DNA of 64,000 nt from Chryseobacterium sp. IHB B 17019 (GCF_001456155.1 NZ_CP013293.1:1178001-1242000); one strand, 5' to 3'. Counted from the stretch's first letter, positions 54,942 to 63,540 are shown. Program-made: numbers and translations. The notes: a model not told the origin generated them from the letters alone.

Positions 54942-56666
54942 ATGAAAAATAAATTCTTGGATTTCAAATTGAGGAAAATTGTTCATTATTCTTTGATACT
55001 ATGTATTTTACTGATACAGATTATAATAGCTATATTTTTTTATAACGAATTCGTAAACGGAAAAAAGCTGGAATTTATCAAAAACCAGCTGGAAGAAAGT
55101 AAAGCTTTGACAGGGCTCACCGACAATTCGAGAAAAGACTTCATGGATGCCCAGAATTATCTTCAGAGATACATGGTAAGCCAGGATGAAGACGATCTGA
55201 AAGCTTACTTTGAGTCCCTCCGAAAGCTTAAAGCTAATTTTGATAAAATAGGTCAATACGGAGAGATCAGTCCCAGGCTGAAGCGCAATCTTACGCTGCA
55301 GGAAAAAGATACTATGGAAGTTACGAGGTTCAATACATTGATAGATTCTGTGTATCAGTATTCCCTGAAACCGCCCGCAAAACTTGAAGACAGCCAGTTT
55401 GAGCTTAAAAAGTTTAAAAATAATTTTGAAAACCTGAAGATACAAACCCACACCTATACCGACACCATCAAAAAGAAAGGCTTTATGGGAAGGCTGAAAG
55501 ATGCAATAGCCGGAAAAGTGGATGTGAGAAAGGAAAGTACCGTCATTACAATGACCAATAATAAAACCATAGACCCTTCCAATTTGAAATCTCAGATGGA
55601 TAGCGTAATAAAATCTATGGACAAGCATTATCTGTCTCAGATAAAAAAAGTACGCGTACATGCAGCTCAGAACCAAAAGGATAACATCCATTTTTACAGT
55701 AATTTCAGTAAATTATTGGTTTACAGCAGAGGCCTGATTGATGTGTATGAAACGGCTATCAAAGACTTCAAATCAGAATTAGAAAAGGAATACAGCAAGC
55801 AAAATTCCATTAATAATAAAATCAGGACTTATCTTGTACTCGGATTAATGATTTTAATGTTTATCGTATCTATTATTATCATGTATTTCACAAGGGTTGC
55901 ATTCATATATGAGTTTAAGCTTAATGAGGCGAACAAGCAGATTAAGAATAATCTTAACTTCAAAAACAGGATACTCGGAATGCTGAGCCACGAACTGAGA
56001 TCCCCACTGAAAATTATCAATATTTTTATCGATAAAATCAACAGGACAACAAAGGATGAGACCATAAAAGACTACCTAAAATCAATCAAGTTTACCAACA
56101 GCACCTTGCTGATACAATCCAACCAGATTTTAGAATATACAAAAAATCAGGATGCAGATCAAAAGCTTGCCAATACGGTTTTCAACCTTAAAGATGAGAT
56201 CAATTCTATCGTTACGGCCATTACGCCATATATAGAAACAAGGAATAATAAGTTTGTGGTAGCCAACCAAATCCCTGAAAATCTGGTGGTAAATTCAGAT
56301 AATATAAAAATCAACCAATTGTTGATGAACATTCTGGGGAACGCCAACAAGTTCACGGAAAACGGGCAGATTGACCTTACCATGACTACCGAAAAAGTAA
56401 ATGAAAATACAGTTTCCCTGATCACAACGATAGCGGACACCGGTGCCGGAATATCAAAGTCCGACCTCGGGAAAATTTTTGAGCCCTATTATCAGGGAAT
56501 GGTATCTGATGAAATTGATAATCTCGGCGCGGGATTGGGTCTTAATTTGTGTAAGGAAATTGTAGGGCTTTTCAATGGTGACATATCGATCTCAAGCGAG
56601 TTGAATAAAGGGACAAAAGTAACATTCAGGATAAATTTAAATAGTAATAATGATGAAAGCAGATAA
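54942..56666 (+). CDS. Membrane sensor histidine kinase
   Basis: A 574-residue kinase. Membrane helix at residues 14-34, a long helical extracytoplasmic sensor (35-293), second helix at 294-316, then HisKA with the phospho-acceptor His350 (GMLSHELRSPLKIINIF). The HATPase domain has the N box NILGNANKFTENG, TGAGISKSDLGKIFEPYYQ and GAGLGLNLCKEIV. The sensor resembles no named domain. The last 17 nt overlap the response-regulator gene. It sits between the capsule and reb loci and is a candidate controller of the latter. Confidence 0.92.
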   Translation: MKNKFLDFKLRKIVHYSLILCILLIQIIIAIFFYNEFVNGKKLEFIKNQLEESKALTGLTDNSRKDFMDAQNYLQRYMVSQDEDDLKAYFESLRKLKANFDKIGQYGEISPRLKRNLTLQEKDTMEVTRFNTLIDSVYQYSLKPPAKLEDSQFELKKFKNNFENLKIQTHTYTDTIKKKGFMGRLKDAIAGKVDVRKESTVITMTNNKTIDPSNLKSQMDSVIKSMDKHYLSQIKKVRVHAAQNQKDNIHFYSNFSKLLVYSRGLIDVYETAIKDFKSELEKEYSKQNSINNKIRTYLVLGLMILMFIVSIIIMYFTRVAFIYEFKLNEANKQIKNNLNFKNRILGMLSHELRSPLKIINIFIDKINRTTKDETIKDYLKSIKFTNSTLLIQSNQILEYTKNQDADQKLANTVFNLKDEINSIVTAITPYIETRNNKFVVANQIPENLVVNSDNIKINQLLMNILGNANKFTENGQIDLTMTTEKVNENTVSLITTIADTGAGISKSDLGKIFEPYYQGMVSDEIDNLGAGLGLNLCKEIVGLFNGDISISSELNKGTKVTFRINLNSNNDESR

Positions 56667-57297
56667 AGAGATAAAATTCCTTTTAGCAGATGATCATAGT
56701 ATTGTAAGACAGGGCGTTGAGATCGTAATCAATGATATTGTACCCAATGCTGAAGTGTATCATACCTCATCTTTACAGCAGATAGTGGGGCTGGTAGCCT
56801 CAAAGGGAATAGAAATAGCCATCATTGACGCCCATTTTCCGGATGGAAACAGCCTGCATATCTTATCGCAGATGAGAAATGCGAATCCGGACATCAAAAT
56901 TTTGATTTTTTCAGGTCTGGAAGAAAATGTGCATGCCCTCAAATTCATTAATGCCGGTGCTAATGGCTATTTAAGCAAATTGGGTGAAGAAGAAGATCTT
57001 CGACAGGCCATTTCGGATATTATCAATGACGGTAAATATATTTCTGCCGTTTCACAGGATTTATTGGCTCAGTTTGCCAACAATCCGGGGATGGTTAATC
57101 CTCTTAATGTTTTGACCAACAGGGAATTGCAGATAGCAATACTATACGCCGAAGGATACGGAAATCTGGAAATTGCCAATGATCTTGATATCAAGCAAAA
57201 TACAGTAAGTACAATTAAAAAAAATATATTTAATAAGTTGAAAATTGAGAATCTTGTAGAGCTTATAGACCTTATCAAGACTCATCATAAAATATAG
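56650..57297 (+). CDS. NarL/FixJ-type response regulator
   Basis: A 215-residue regulator. The receiver domain has the acidic pair in LLADDHSIVRQG, the phospho-acceptor Asp60 (IIDAHFPDGNS), SGLEEN and the conserved Lys in GYLSKLGEE. The C-terminal LuxR-type helix-turn-helix is LTNRELQIAILYAEGYGNLEIANDLDIKQNTVSTIKKNIFNKL in parts. Start chosen at 56650, overlapping the kinase gene by 17 nt; ATG 56653 is equivalent. It should activate transcription when phosphorylated by the adjacent kinase. Confidence 0.93.
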   Translation: MMKADKEIKFLLADDHSIVRQGVEIVINDIVPNAEVYHTSSLQQIVGLVASKGIEIAIIDAHFPDGNSLHILSQMRNANPDIKILIFSGLEENVHALKFINAGANGYLSKLGEEEDLRQAISDIINDGKYISAVSQDLLAQFANNPGMVNPLNVLTNRELQIAILYAEGYGNLEIANDLDIKQNTVSTIKKNIFNKLKIENLVELIDLIKTHHKI

Positions 57298-57610
57298 AAA
57301 TTCCGGAGCCGGTTTTTCATGTTTTATTCCAATAAATGTCGATAAATATCTATACCGTAATCGATTTATATCTATGTCTGTTGTAAAGAATTTTATGCTG
57401 TAAAGTTGTTACTTTGTATCAATAAAATTAAGCATTTGATTTTATTTAAAAGAAAGGCAAAACTATAAGCTAGTGTTATAGTTTCATAATATAAGTGATG
57501 ATTTGGTGTATGTATTTTACCTAAACCGACTTCTTAAAGCTTATTTATAAAAACACAAATTAATTATAAAGAAGTATAAACTGGTCTTTTTTAGGTTAGT
57601 ACAGAAAAAA

Positions 57611-57631
57611 GGAGGCTCTTGAGCCTCTTTT
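57611..57631. terminator. Terminator between convergent genes
   Basis: GAGGCT and AGCCTC around a CTTG loop, with A-rich sequence to the left and T-rich to the right, suits both the regulator transcript and the opposing gene at 57656. The remainder of 57298-57655 is AT-rich with no gene. Confidence 0.75.
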
Positions 57632-57655
57632 TTTATTTTTAAATGCGAACTTTTC

Positions 57656-58837
57656 TTAGTTATTCTTTTGCAGATAATCAATTAAATCCCGATAAGAAAA
57701 CGGATGAGCGTATATGCCAGGTGCATAATCTTCTGCCGGATCCATCACTTCATGATAGGTATGAATTGGCGTTAAGCTTTTCGGGTAACCGCCGTATTGC
57801 GTAGGAGCGTTCCAGTAGGCAAATATTGCGTAAGCAACGGCCCGGATTCTGTTTTCGAATAATTCTTCCTCTTCAATTGATGCATTTTCACCAGGTTTTA
57901 ATAAAGAAACCATTTCAAAAAGTCTTGCTGCGGTATGGGAACGGCCTGTTTCAATAGGCATTTTGGTTCTTCTGGCAGTCAGCGTATCTGGTGATTCTTC
58001 ATTTCTTGTACCGGCTCCTAATCTTCCCTGATCCCATTTGATTTCCGTTGATGATTTCATTCCCAGCCTTGCAACATCCACTCTTACATGTAAAGCTTCT
58101 ATATCCGTTTCCCATCTCGTTGGTTTGGGCGGGCTATTTTTTCCCTGATAAGGATGAGGGATGAGCTCGGGATGTGCGGTGGGCAATGCTCTGCTGTTGT
58201 TTATAGGACTGAAAAGTTCTTTTACATCGTGCAAAATCGCAATATTTTCACTTACACTAAAATTGTCCTCTGAAAAAGCCAGACTGATTCTGTCCCTTTT
58301 CTCATATATTCTGCGTTTCGGGTAGGAGTTAGCCAGATTGTAGCTTCCACTCATATTGGGCAGCAGACTGGCAAGAGGATTGGTTGTCACATAATAACTG
58401 AGTTTCCCGGCAAAACTTTCGTTGCTCCACAATTTTACTGCAATATCTCTTCTTAATTGATTTAAAATTGCTGTTATTGTATAATTGTGCAAAACTTCAG
58501 TCGCCAGTCTTACTTCTTCTTGCTGATTTCGTTTTAAAACAGGATGAGAATCATAAATCAATTGTTTATAAAGAGAATATTTATCAGGGAATTTTTTCCA
58601 GTAAGCTTTTGGCTGATTATCTTCCAGTCCAAGGGACGGTTTTATGGATCCTAAACTGATCGTTCTTGTCACCTGGAAAGGTTTGGAAGCCACCCAATCA
58701 TCAATAGTCTGCCTTAGATTTTCAATAATGAGCTCTTCAGGAGGAAGTTCCAGAACATCTGTTCCGTATTGAAGCGCCTTTTTCACAAGTTTTTCTCTTG
58801 CTTCGGCTGATTCTATAAGTTTTTTGTAGTATAGCAT
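57656..58837 (-). CDS. Unknown protein beside the reb locus
   Basis: A 393-residue soluble protein not recognised. It has no signal peptide or membrane segment. Visible features are a charged N-terminal helical part (LIESAEAREKLVKKALQYG), a Pro-rich middle (HPYQGKNSPPKPTRWETDI) and a conserved-looking C-terminal part with YAIFAYWNAPTQYGGYPKS, TPIHTYHEVMDPAEDYAPGI and several His/Asp residues that could bind metal. It is the second gene of a two-gene transcript (16 nt after the gene at 58854) and lies opposite to the reb genes. Confidence 0.7.
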   Translation of the reverse strand: MLYYKKLIESAEAREKLVKKALQYGTDVLELPPEELIIENLRQTIDDWVASKPFQVTRTISLGSIKPSLGLEDNQPKAYWKKFPDKYSLYKQLIYDSHPVLKRNQQEEVRLATEVLHNYTITAILNQLRRDIAVKLWSNESFAGKLSYYVTTNPLASLLPNMSGSYNLANSYPKRRIYEKRDRISLAFSEDNFSVSENIAILHDVKELFSPINNSRALPTAHPELIPHPYQGKNSPPKPTRWETDIEALHVRVDVARLGMKSSTEIKWDQGRLGAGTRNEESPDTLTARRTKMPIETGRSHTAARLFEMVSLLKPGENASIEEEELFENRIRAVAYAIFAYWNAPTQYGGYPKSLTPIHTYHEVMDPAEDYAPGIYAHPFSYRDLIDYLQKNN

Positions 58838-58853
58838 GATGGTTTATAGTTAT

Positions 58854-59357
58854 TTATTCGTTTTTTGTTATAAAGGAGCGTATTCTGGCATTGCTTTCCT
58901 GTATGTAGGCACGGGCACTCGCTTGCATCACGGCTCCAAAAAACCAGATCATCATATTATCAGGAATAGTTTTCCCAAGTCCTCGCTGGCTTATCCAATA
59001 TTTCACTTCCTGAGCACCGAGCTTTTTATGATTTTTATGGGTTCTTGGTTTTCTCATAATGGCCTGTGCTGCAGGAGAATTGAACAGCTTACCAATTTCC
59101 TGTTCTCCAATGTTTCCAAAGATCAGATGGATTAATCTTATTGAAGGATAAACTCCAAAGCCCACCTGATCACGTTTAAAATATCTTGTGGCCAATATGG
59201 CGCCGCGCCTTCCGTTTGGATCAATGGTTTCTGGGTAAGCCAGTGCCATGAGCTGCTGATAATAATTTCTTCCCATCCAGACTGTACCGACAGTACCAAA
59301 ACCACCCACAGTCATCGCAGTTCTTGAACTTGCTAATAGCAATAAGTATTTTTTCAT
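58854..59357 (-). CDS. Unknown protein beside the reb locus
   Basis: A 167-residue protein from ATG 59357 (MKKYLLLLASSRTAMTVGGFG); an upstream ATG in frame at 59423 is less likely because it adds a non-conserved-looking stretch before a Lys-Lys-hydrophobic start. The N terminus could be a signal or membrane anchor. The rest is basic and helical (GAILATRYFKRDQVGFG, KLFNSPAAQAIMRKPRTHKN, WFFGAVMQASARAYIQES). No family recognised. It is divergent from the first RebB gene, with about 530 nt between starts. Confidence 0.65.
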   Translation of the reverse strand: MKKYLLLLASSRTAMTVGGFGTVGTVWMGRNYYQQLMALAYPETIDPNGRRGAILATRYFKRDQVGFGVYPSIRLIHLIFGNIGEQEIGKLFNSPAAQAIMRKPRTHKNHKKLGAQEVKYWISQRGLGKTIPDNMMIWFFGAVMQASARAYIQESNARIRSFITKNE

Positions 59358-59423
59358 AGTATAATTAATTAATGATTTCTCCACAGACAGAATACCTTTC
59401 TGAATGATAATAGAGTGTATCAC

Positions 59424-59889
59424 AAATTTCTATTTAAAGATCCTGATGGAGCAGAGGGAAAATCCCCATTTATATAAATTAAGTGTTTACCCTTATTTTG
59501 AATTTAATGGAAATGAAAAGGAAAAACTAGGACGCAAGTTTTAATTCTTAATATGATTATAGAAGAAGAGGCATTTTACTTAATTATATTAATCTCGTTT
59601 TCAATTTTATTATTACTGAATAAAATTTTGATTTTCAATTAAATAGTATTTTAAAATATTCAAAAAAGACACAGCAATTCACTTTTGAGAGAATTCCCTT
59701 ATTTTCTAAAATTCAGTTTTTTCCCTTAACGTTGATTTGTTTTGATTTAGGAAATTTGTATCAGACAAAAGAGGTAAGGCAGTCTCTGATACGGTAGAAT
59801 ATCCGCAATATAATAAAGACCGGCTTACGACGAAACAAAATCTTTGAAAAAAGATAATCACAAAAATAATAACCAATTAAACAAAAAAT
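59424..59889. other. Intergenic region before the reb genes
   Basis: AT-rich sequence that must hold the reb promoter. No consensus TTTG/TAnnTTTG pair is present; the nearest matches to a -7 box are GAAATTTG (59751) and AATCTTTG (59839), both one base off. An inverted pair GTATCAGA/TCTGATAC (59758-59765 and 59793-59800) could be an operator. No gene is seen. Confidence 0.4.
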
Positions 59890-60105
59890 ATGGCAGAAAC
59901 AGTAAACAATCAGACTACAGATGCAGTTACGCAGACCAATGTTACCGTGCTTGGCGAATCTCCGGCACAGGCCATGAGTATGCTCTACCAGATGGCTACA
60001 CACGCCAGCGGAATTTCTATTCAGAATTCGGTGACCAATCAGCAGAACCTGAATCAGCTCAACCCCGCGATTGTTGCAGACGCCATTAAAATTTTAAAAG
60101 GATAA
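59890..60105 (+). CDS. RebB family R-body protein, short form
   Basis: A 71-residue protein with the RebB ('killing trait') core: TTDAVTQTNVTVLGESPAQAM, then YQMATHASGISIQNSVTNQQNLNQL. Compared with the tandem copies at 62.9-64 kb it shares TDAVTQ-x-NV-x-V, the A-x-A-M turn, the TH/H-A/S-x-GI segment and N-x-V-x-x-Q-N-x-x, but ends earlier. RebB-type proteins polymerise into R-bodies, coiled ribbons that unroll with force and can puncture membranes. First gene of the plus-strand series. Confidence 0.85.
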   Translation: MAETVNNQTTDAVTQTNVTVLGESPAQAMSMLYQMATHASGISIQNSVTNQQNLNQLNPAIVADAIKILKG

Positions 60106-60122
60106 TTTAAAACTTTACCAAA

Positions 60123-60653
60123 ATGGATGAGAACAGCAATGAAAAAACAGAGACCACGGCACCAACAGCCAGCAATTCGGCAGAAAAGTCTGTACAATTT
60201 GTAAATGCTGAAGTATTATCACCGCCAACAGCCTCTCCGATGGGCGGAGTTGCAAAGGTAATGATCGAGCAGTCAGCCGGAATGATGGTTCAGGATTTAC
60301 AGTCCTTTTTAAAAGGTTTTGAGCAGGTGGGACTGATCGCATTAAGCAGACTGGCGAACAATTTTCTGACCTACGGAACACCGAGCGGCCCCAAAAGCAA
60401 AAGTAGCAGCAGTAGCAGTAGCAGTGCGGCGGTAGAAGATGAAGCTCAGGTTCAGGATACAGGCAATGGAAATAATGATATGATGAAGGATTTATTTAAA
60501 ATGGTAAGTGATTATGCTGAGGTGAAGGCAAAAATTTCCAATACGATTTATAATGCAACTCCTCTACATCCTATTCCGGGCGGAATACAAAATTCTTCCC
60601 TTTTCACCGATGTTTCCGCTCACGCTGAAGATCCCGAAAAAAAAAAGGAATAG
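60123..60653 (+). CDS. RebB-like core with long disordered tail
   Basis: A 176-residue protein. Residues ~26-75 (NAEVLSPPTASPMGGVAKVM, then EQSAGMMVQDLQSFLKGFEQ) follow the RebB pattern of NV-x-V, small residues, G and GIM. A low-complexity linker (SKSSSSSSSSAAVEDE) and a C-terminal segment (DYAEVKAKISNTIYNATPLHP) are added. The frame ends within an A10 run (60637-60646); a -1 shift there continues without a stop into the next frame for a total of about 253 residues. It follows the first RebB gene by 17 nt. Confidence 0.75.
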   Translation: MDENSNEKTETTAPTASNSAEKSVQFVNAEVLSPPTASPMGGVAKVMIEQSAGMMVQDLQSFLKGFEQVGLIALSRLANNFLTYGTPSGPKSKSSSSSSSSAAVEDEAQVQDTGNGNNDMMKDLFKMVSDYAEVKAKISNTIYNATPLHPIPGGIQNSSLFTDVSAHAEDPEKKKE

Positions 60654-60694
60654 CGGAACCGGGTACAGAAGAGACTTCAGAAAGGAAGGATACC

Positions 60695-60883
60695 ATGAAA
60701 AAAAACTTTATCTCGCCTGATAATGAAGGAAAATTGGTTCTAAAATCAGTCAAGCTTACAGAACCGTTGGTAAAACCAGAAATAAAAGAAGCCGTAATCC
60801 CTGCAGAAGTGCATACAAGCGGATCTTCTAAGAAATCGATATTTAAAAAATTAATAGATCAACTAAAAAAAATTAAAATATGA
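60695..60883 (+). CDS. Small basic protein or frameshift extension
   Basis: A 62-codon frame (MKKNFISPDNEGKLVLKSVK ... FKKLIDQLKKIKI), basic and ending in an amphipathic Lys-rich helix. It may be an independent gene from ATG 60695, or the C terminus of the upstream protein reached by a -1 shift on A10, since the frame is open back to 60638. Its stop overlaps the next start as ATGA, which implies that this frame is translated in either case. Confidence 0.6.
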   Translation: MKKNFISPDNEGKLVLKSVKLTEPLVKPEIKEAVIPAEVHTSGSSKKSIFKKLIDQLKKIKI

Positions 60884-61692
60884 GTTATTCAAGCGAAACA
60901 AAACCAGCAAAAATTTTAAACTTAAGTTCTTTAAAGGAAATTAATGAAAGCCTTTACCTAGTCAGAAATAGTGATAATGCCTATTTCAGCACGAAAAAAC
61001 CTGAGAACAACAGTGACCGTGTGGCCTTTAGCCTGACAACGTCAAATATAAACATTCAGCCCATTGTAAGGCAGGTGATCTGTACCAATAAAGGGAAGAG
61101 ATACAACAACTACCAGTCATTTGTGATTGAACCTAAGGATAAATCTACAGGTATTGCAATTATCATGATCAAGCTGGAAGAGCATCAGACTTTTTACTGT
61201 AATGTAAGGATCCTCCCGCTCAATACATTAAGCGATATTGCAGAACCGGAGATCGACTCCAAGCTTCTTACTGTAAATCTTGAAAAATCAAAATGTGTCC
61301 TGAAAACAGACGTCACGATCACGGCTTCCAATACGGGAGAGGCGTTGTATTCTGTGCATGATGTTGATGTAAACGCGATTTCTGACCTCGTAACGCAAGG
61401 CGAAATTGTAGAATTAAAAAGAGAGCTGGAATTCCAGGGCGCTAAGTTAATTGCCCATTATTTCCAGGAAATCCTTGATATCATCGTCAATGAAAGTCCG
61501 GCCAATACAGGAAAATTACCTGTAATCCCGGATGAATATATTCTCAATCTTCCCAATGATCAATTAAAGGAAATGATCTCTGCCAATGCTATTTCAGGAT
61601 GTATTGCCATAGAAATCATAGGAAGTAATGTGATTCAGGATCTCAACAGGGACTGGACTGCCGCGGGTTCTTTTATCGGCTATATATTATAG
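60880..61692 (+). CDS. Unknown protein within the reb locus
   Basis: A 270-residue soluble protein, not recognised. The N-terminal half is beta-rich (VRQVICTNKGKRYNNYQSFV, KSTGIAIIMIKLEEHQTFYC) and the C-terminal half is helical with an acidic face (EIVELKRELEFQGAKLIAHY, DEYILNLPNDQLKEMISANA). No signal peptide or membrane helix. Translation is coupled to the upstream small frame by ATGA. It could be an assembly or capping factor for the ribbons; this is inferred only from position. Confidence 0.7.
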   Translation: MSYSSETKPAKILNLSSLKEINESLYLVRNSDNAYFSTKKPENNSDRVAFSLTTSNINIQPIVRQVICTNKGKRYNNYQSFVIEPKDKSTGIAIIMIKLEEHQTFYCNVRILPLNTLSDIAEPEIDSKLLTVNLEKSKCVLKTDVTITASNTGEALYSVHDVDVNAISDLVTQGEIVELKRELEFQGAKLIAHYFQEILDIIVNESPANTGKLPVIPDEYILNLPNDQLKEMISANAISGCIAIEIIGSNVIQDLNRDWTAAGSFIGYIL

Positions 61693-61754
61693 GCCTATTA
61701 TCATTTTGAAGAGCAGCCCCATTCTTCAGTTATTAATCATTAAAACAAAAATCT

Positions 61755-62156
61755 ATGCGCAGAAGAATAAACCATAGACCGAAATCTCCTGTTCCTGTGC
61801 CGGATCCCGAACCGATAGTGGTGGAAGCGGAAGCAGTGGAGTCTGAAGTGGTAAAAGATATGATGCCTTTTGTGATCAGCAATGAAGACGAGATTATAAA
61901 TTACATCAAAGACAAAGCAACCAAGGAGACCCTCAAATCTTTAGCTCCTTTACTTGAAAAACTGGAAGAAGCCGTGAAGCAGCACCAGGCTTATCAACAA
62001 CAGCCGGCAGCAACAGCCAGCCCTGTTCCCATGAGCTATGAAGAACAATTGAAAAAGCTTCAGGAAACTTCCAAAGTAAAAATAAGGGAAAAAGAACTGA
62101 AGATCACAGAAAGAATGAACAAACTGCAGATGAGATTTGCCAATATGCGAAAATAA
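61755..62156 (+). CDS. Unknown coiled-coil protein within the reb locus
   Basis: A 133-residue protein: a basic, Pro-rich N terminus (RRRINHRPKSPVPVPDPEPI), an acidic Val/Glu stretch, and long helices with coiled-coil heptads (KDKATKETLKSLAPLLEKLE; EEQLKKLQETSKVKIREKEL) separated by a Gln/Ala/Pro linker (QQQPAATASPVP). No family recognised. It precedes the 80-codon RebB-like gene by 27 nt. Confidence 0.7.
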   Translation: MRRRINHRPKSPVPVPDPEPIVVEAEAVESEVVKDMMPFVISNEDEIINYIKDKATKETLKSLAPLLEKLEEAVKQHQAYQQQPAATASPVPMSYEEQLKKLQETSKVKIREKELKITERMNKLQMRFANMRK

Positions 62157-62183
62157 ACATCAACCAAAAAAAAATTAATAGTT

Positions 62184-62426
62184 ATGTTACACAATCAAAA
62201 CCAAATCAACACGGAAGTTGTGGGAATGGCCACCGCTGTACCTACCGCAATTTCGATGCAGGTAAATGCACACTCCACAGGAATAATGTACGAGCAATCC
62301 GTATTGAATCAGCACAGAGATTCGTTGATCGGACTAAGTAATTCTGTAATGGGAATAAAAAAAATGGGCTCCAAAAGATTAAAAAAAGAATTGATGACGT
62401 TAAGAAAAAGTCGCTTTAATTTTTAA
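62184..62426 (+). CDS. Divergent RebB-like protein with basic tail
   Basis: An 80-residue protein whose core NQINTEVVGMATAVPTAISM and NAHSTGIMYEQSVLNQHRDS aligns with QSNVKVV...AP and AAHSTGIMFENAVNTQNQQN of the tandem RebB copies; the identical HSTGIM is telling. Unlike them it ends in a Lys/Arg-rich tail (GSKRLKKELMTLRKSRFNF), which could contact membrane or nucleic acid. It would be a minor or specialised ribbon subunit. Confidence 0.75.
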   Translation: MLHNQNQINTEVVGMATAVPTAISMQVNAHSTGIMYEQSVLNQHRDSLIGLSNSVMGIKKMGSKRLKKELMTLRKSRFNF

Positions 62427-62888
62427 AATTCAGCTCACGGATGCGGCGCGTTTTTCTGTAAAAAAGACAGTGCCCTCAGCATATTCAATCAGGTCAATTT
62501 TTTGCACTGCCTTTGCTTTTGATGTAATTTTTTTAGGGAATCATCTTCGGCCTCATGGTAGTTAGTCATCACAGCATATTTTACAGCAAAAATTGATTTT
62601 AAATTAAATTTAAAAATCTCAGCCGCATCCTTTTTTTCCTGCATACATGATGAAACTTCAAAATAAATGCTTTTAAACTCCCGCAGATCTTACTGATCGA
62701 TTTTCAACCATTGTACCAAGGACCACACTTTCAAATATTCATCCAAATTTATATAGCCTGAAACATTGCTTTTAAATCTGGTCTTGTATTATCTGCGAGA
62801 AGTTTAAAACAATCAATCTTAAAACTAGTTTACAATCAAATAATTTATTAACCGAGATTAAAATCTCAAAAAAAAACCAATTACAATT
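62427..62888. other. Intergenic region before the tandem RebB copies
   Basis: 462 bases without a supported gene. No strong terminator or consensus promoter is visible. The last 20 bases (AAAAAAAACCAATTACAATT region) resemble the leaders of the following reb genes. Confidence 0.5.
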
Positions 62889-63158
62889 ATGGCAACAGTA
62901 GTTAATCCACAAATCACAGACGCAGTAACTCAGTCCAACGTAAAAGTAGTAGGAGAAGCTCCTGCAATGGCTTTGGGCAATGTGTACCAGACAGCAGCGC
63001 ATTCTACGGGAATTATGTTCGAAAATGCAGTGAACACGCAAAACCAGCAAAACATTTTAGGACAGGCTGCCACTACACAGGGTGTAATGCAGATCTACAG
63101 CATAGATACGGTATCCGATGCTATTTCTATCGCTAAAATGTTGAATCCTACTTCTTAA
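62889..63158 (+). CDS. RebB family R-body structural protein, tandem copy 1
   Basis: An 89-residue protein: MATVVNPQITDAVTQSNVKV, PAMALGNVYQTAAHSTGIMF, ENAVNTQNQQNILGQAATTQ, then a helix ending KMLNPTS. This is the canonical RebB form: an amphipathic, Ala/Thr/Gln-rich helical subunit without charge clusters, able to stack into ribbons. It differs from copy 3 at about six positions. A hairpin at 63183-63206 follows. Confidence 0.9.
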   Translation: MATVVNPQITDAVTQSNVKVVGEAPAMALGNVYQTAAHSTGIMFENAVNTQNQQNILGQAATTQGVMQIYSIDTVSDAISIAKMLNPTS

Positions 63159-63182
63159 TTTCTGGTCAAACAGAGAATAATC

Positions 63183-63206
63183 AGCCGGAAAGTCCGGTTG
63201 CTTTTT
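63183..63206 (+). terminator. Inter-reb hairpin 1
   Basis: AGCCGGA and TCCGGTT close an AAG loop (one G-T pair) and are followed by GCTTTTT. The same CCGGA/TCCGG stem follows each complete tandem copy, suggesting partial termination or RNA stabilisation between copies. Confidence 0.65.
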
Positions 63207-63230
63207 AAACCTAATAAACAATAATCATTT

Positions 63231-63494
63231 ATGGCAACAGTAGTTAATGAACAAATTACAGACGCGGTAACTCAATCCAATGTAAAAGTAGTGGCAGAAG
63301 CTCCTGCAATGGCTTTAGGAAATGTGTACCAGACAGCAGCTCACTCAACAGGAATTATGTTTGAAAATGCAGTAAACGTTCAGAATCAGCAAAACATCCT
63401 GGCTCAGGCAGCTACCACACAGGGAACTATGCAGATCTACAGTGTAGATACCGTTTCGGATGCACTTTCTATCGCGAAAATCCTTAGTGCTTAA
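63231..63494 (+). CDS. RebB family R-body structural protein, tandem copy 2
   Basis: An 87-residue copy, the most divergent of the tandem set: it has VQNQQNILAQAATTQGTMQI and a shorter end (ALSIAKILSA) lacking the NPT tail. The N terminus NEQITDAVTQSNVKVVAEAP is identical to copy 3. R-bodies need more than one subunit type, and this copy could fill a different role from copies 1 and 3. Confidence 0.9.
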   Translation: MATVVNEQITDAVTQSNVKVVAEAPAMALGNVYQTAAHSTGIMFENAVNVQNQQNILAQAATTQGTMQIYSVDTVSDALSIAKILSA

Positions 63495-63519
63495 TTTTTT
63501 TAAATAAAAATAATCTTTC

Positions 63520-63540
63520 GGCCGGAAAATCCGGTTGCTT
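63520..63540 (+). terminator. Inter-reb hairpin 2
   Basis: GCCGGA and TCCGGT around AAA, then TGCTTAAAA. The stem matches hairpin 1 but the T run is lost, so read-through is probably high. Confidence 0.5.

Noticed and set aside
55008..55691. 227-codon frame antisense to the histidine kinase
   Set aside because: It lies wholly within the sensor region of a well-supported kinase gene and shows no family pattern.
59761..60003. 80-codon frame on the minus strand over the first RebB gene
   Set aside because: It is a shadow of the RebB codons; similar Cys/Tyr-rich shadows appear opposite each RebB copy (62772-63050, 63345-63731, 63484-63678).
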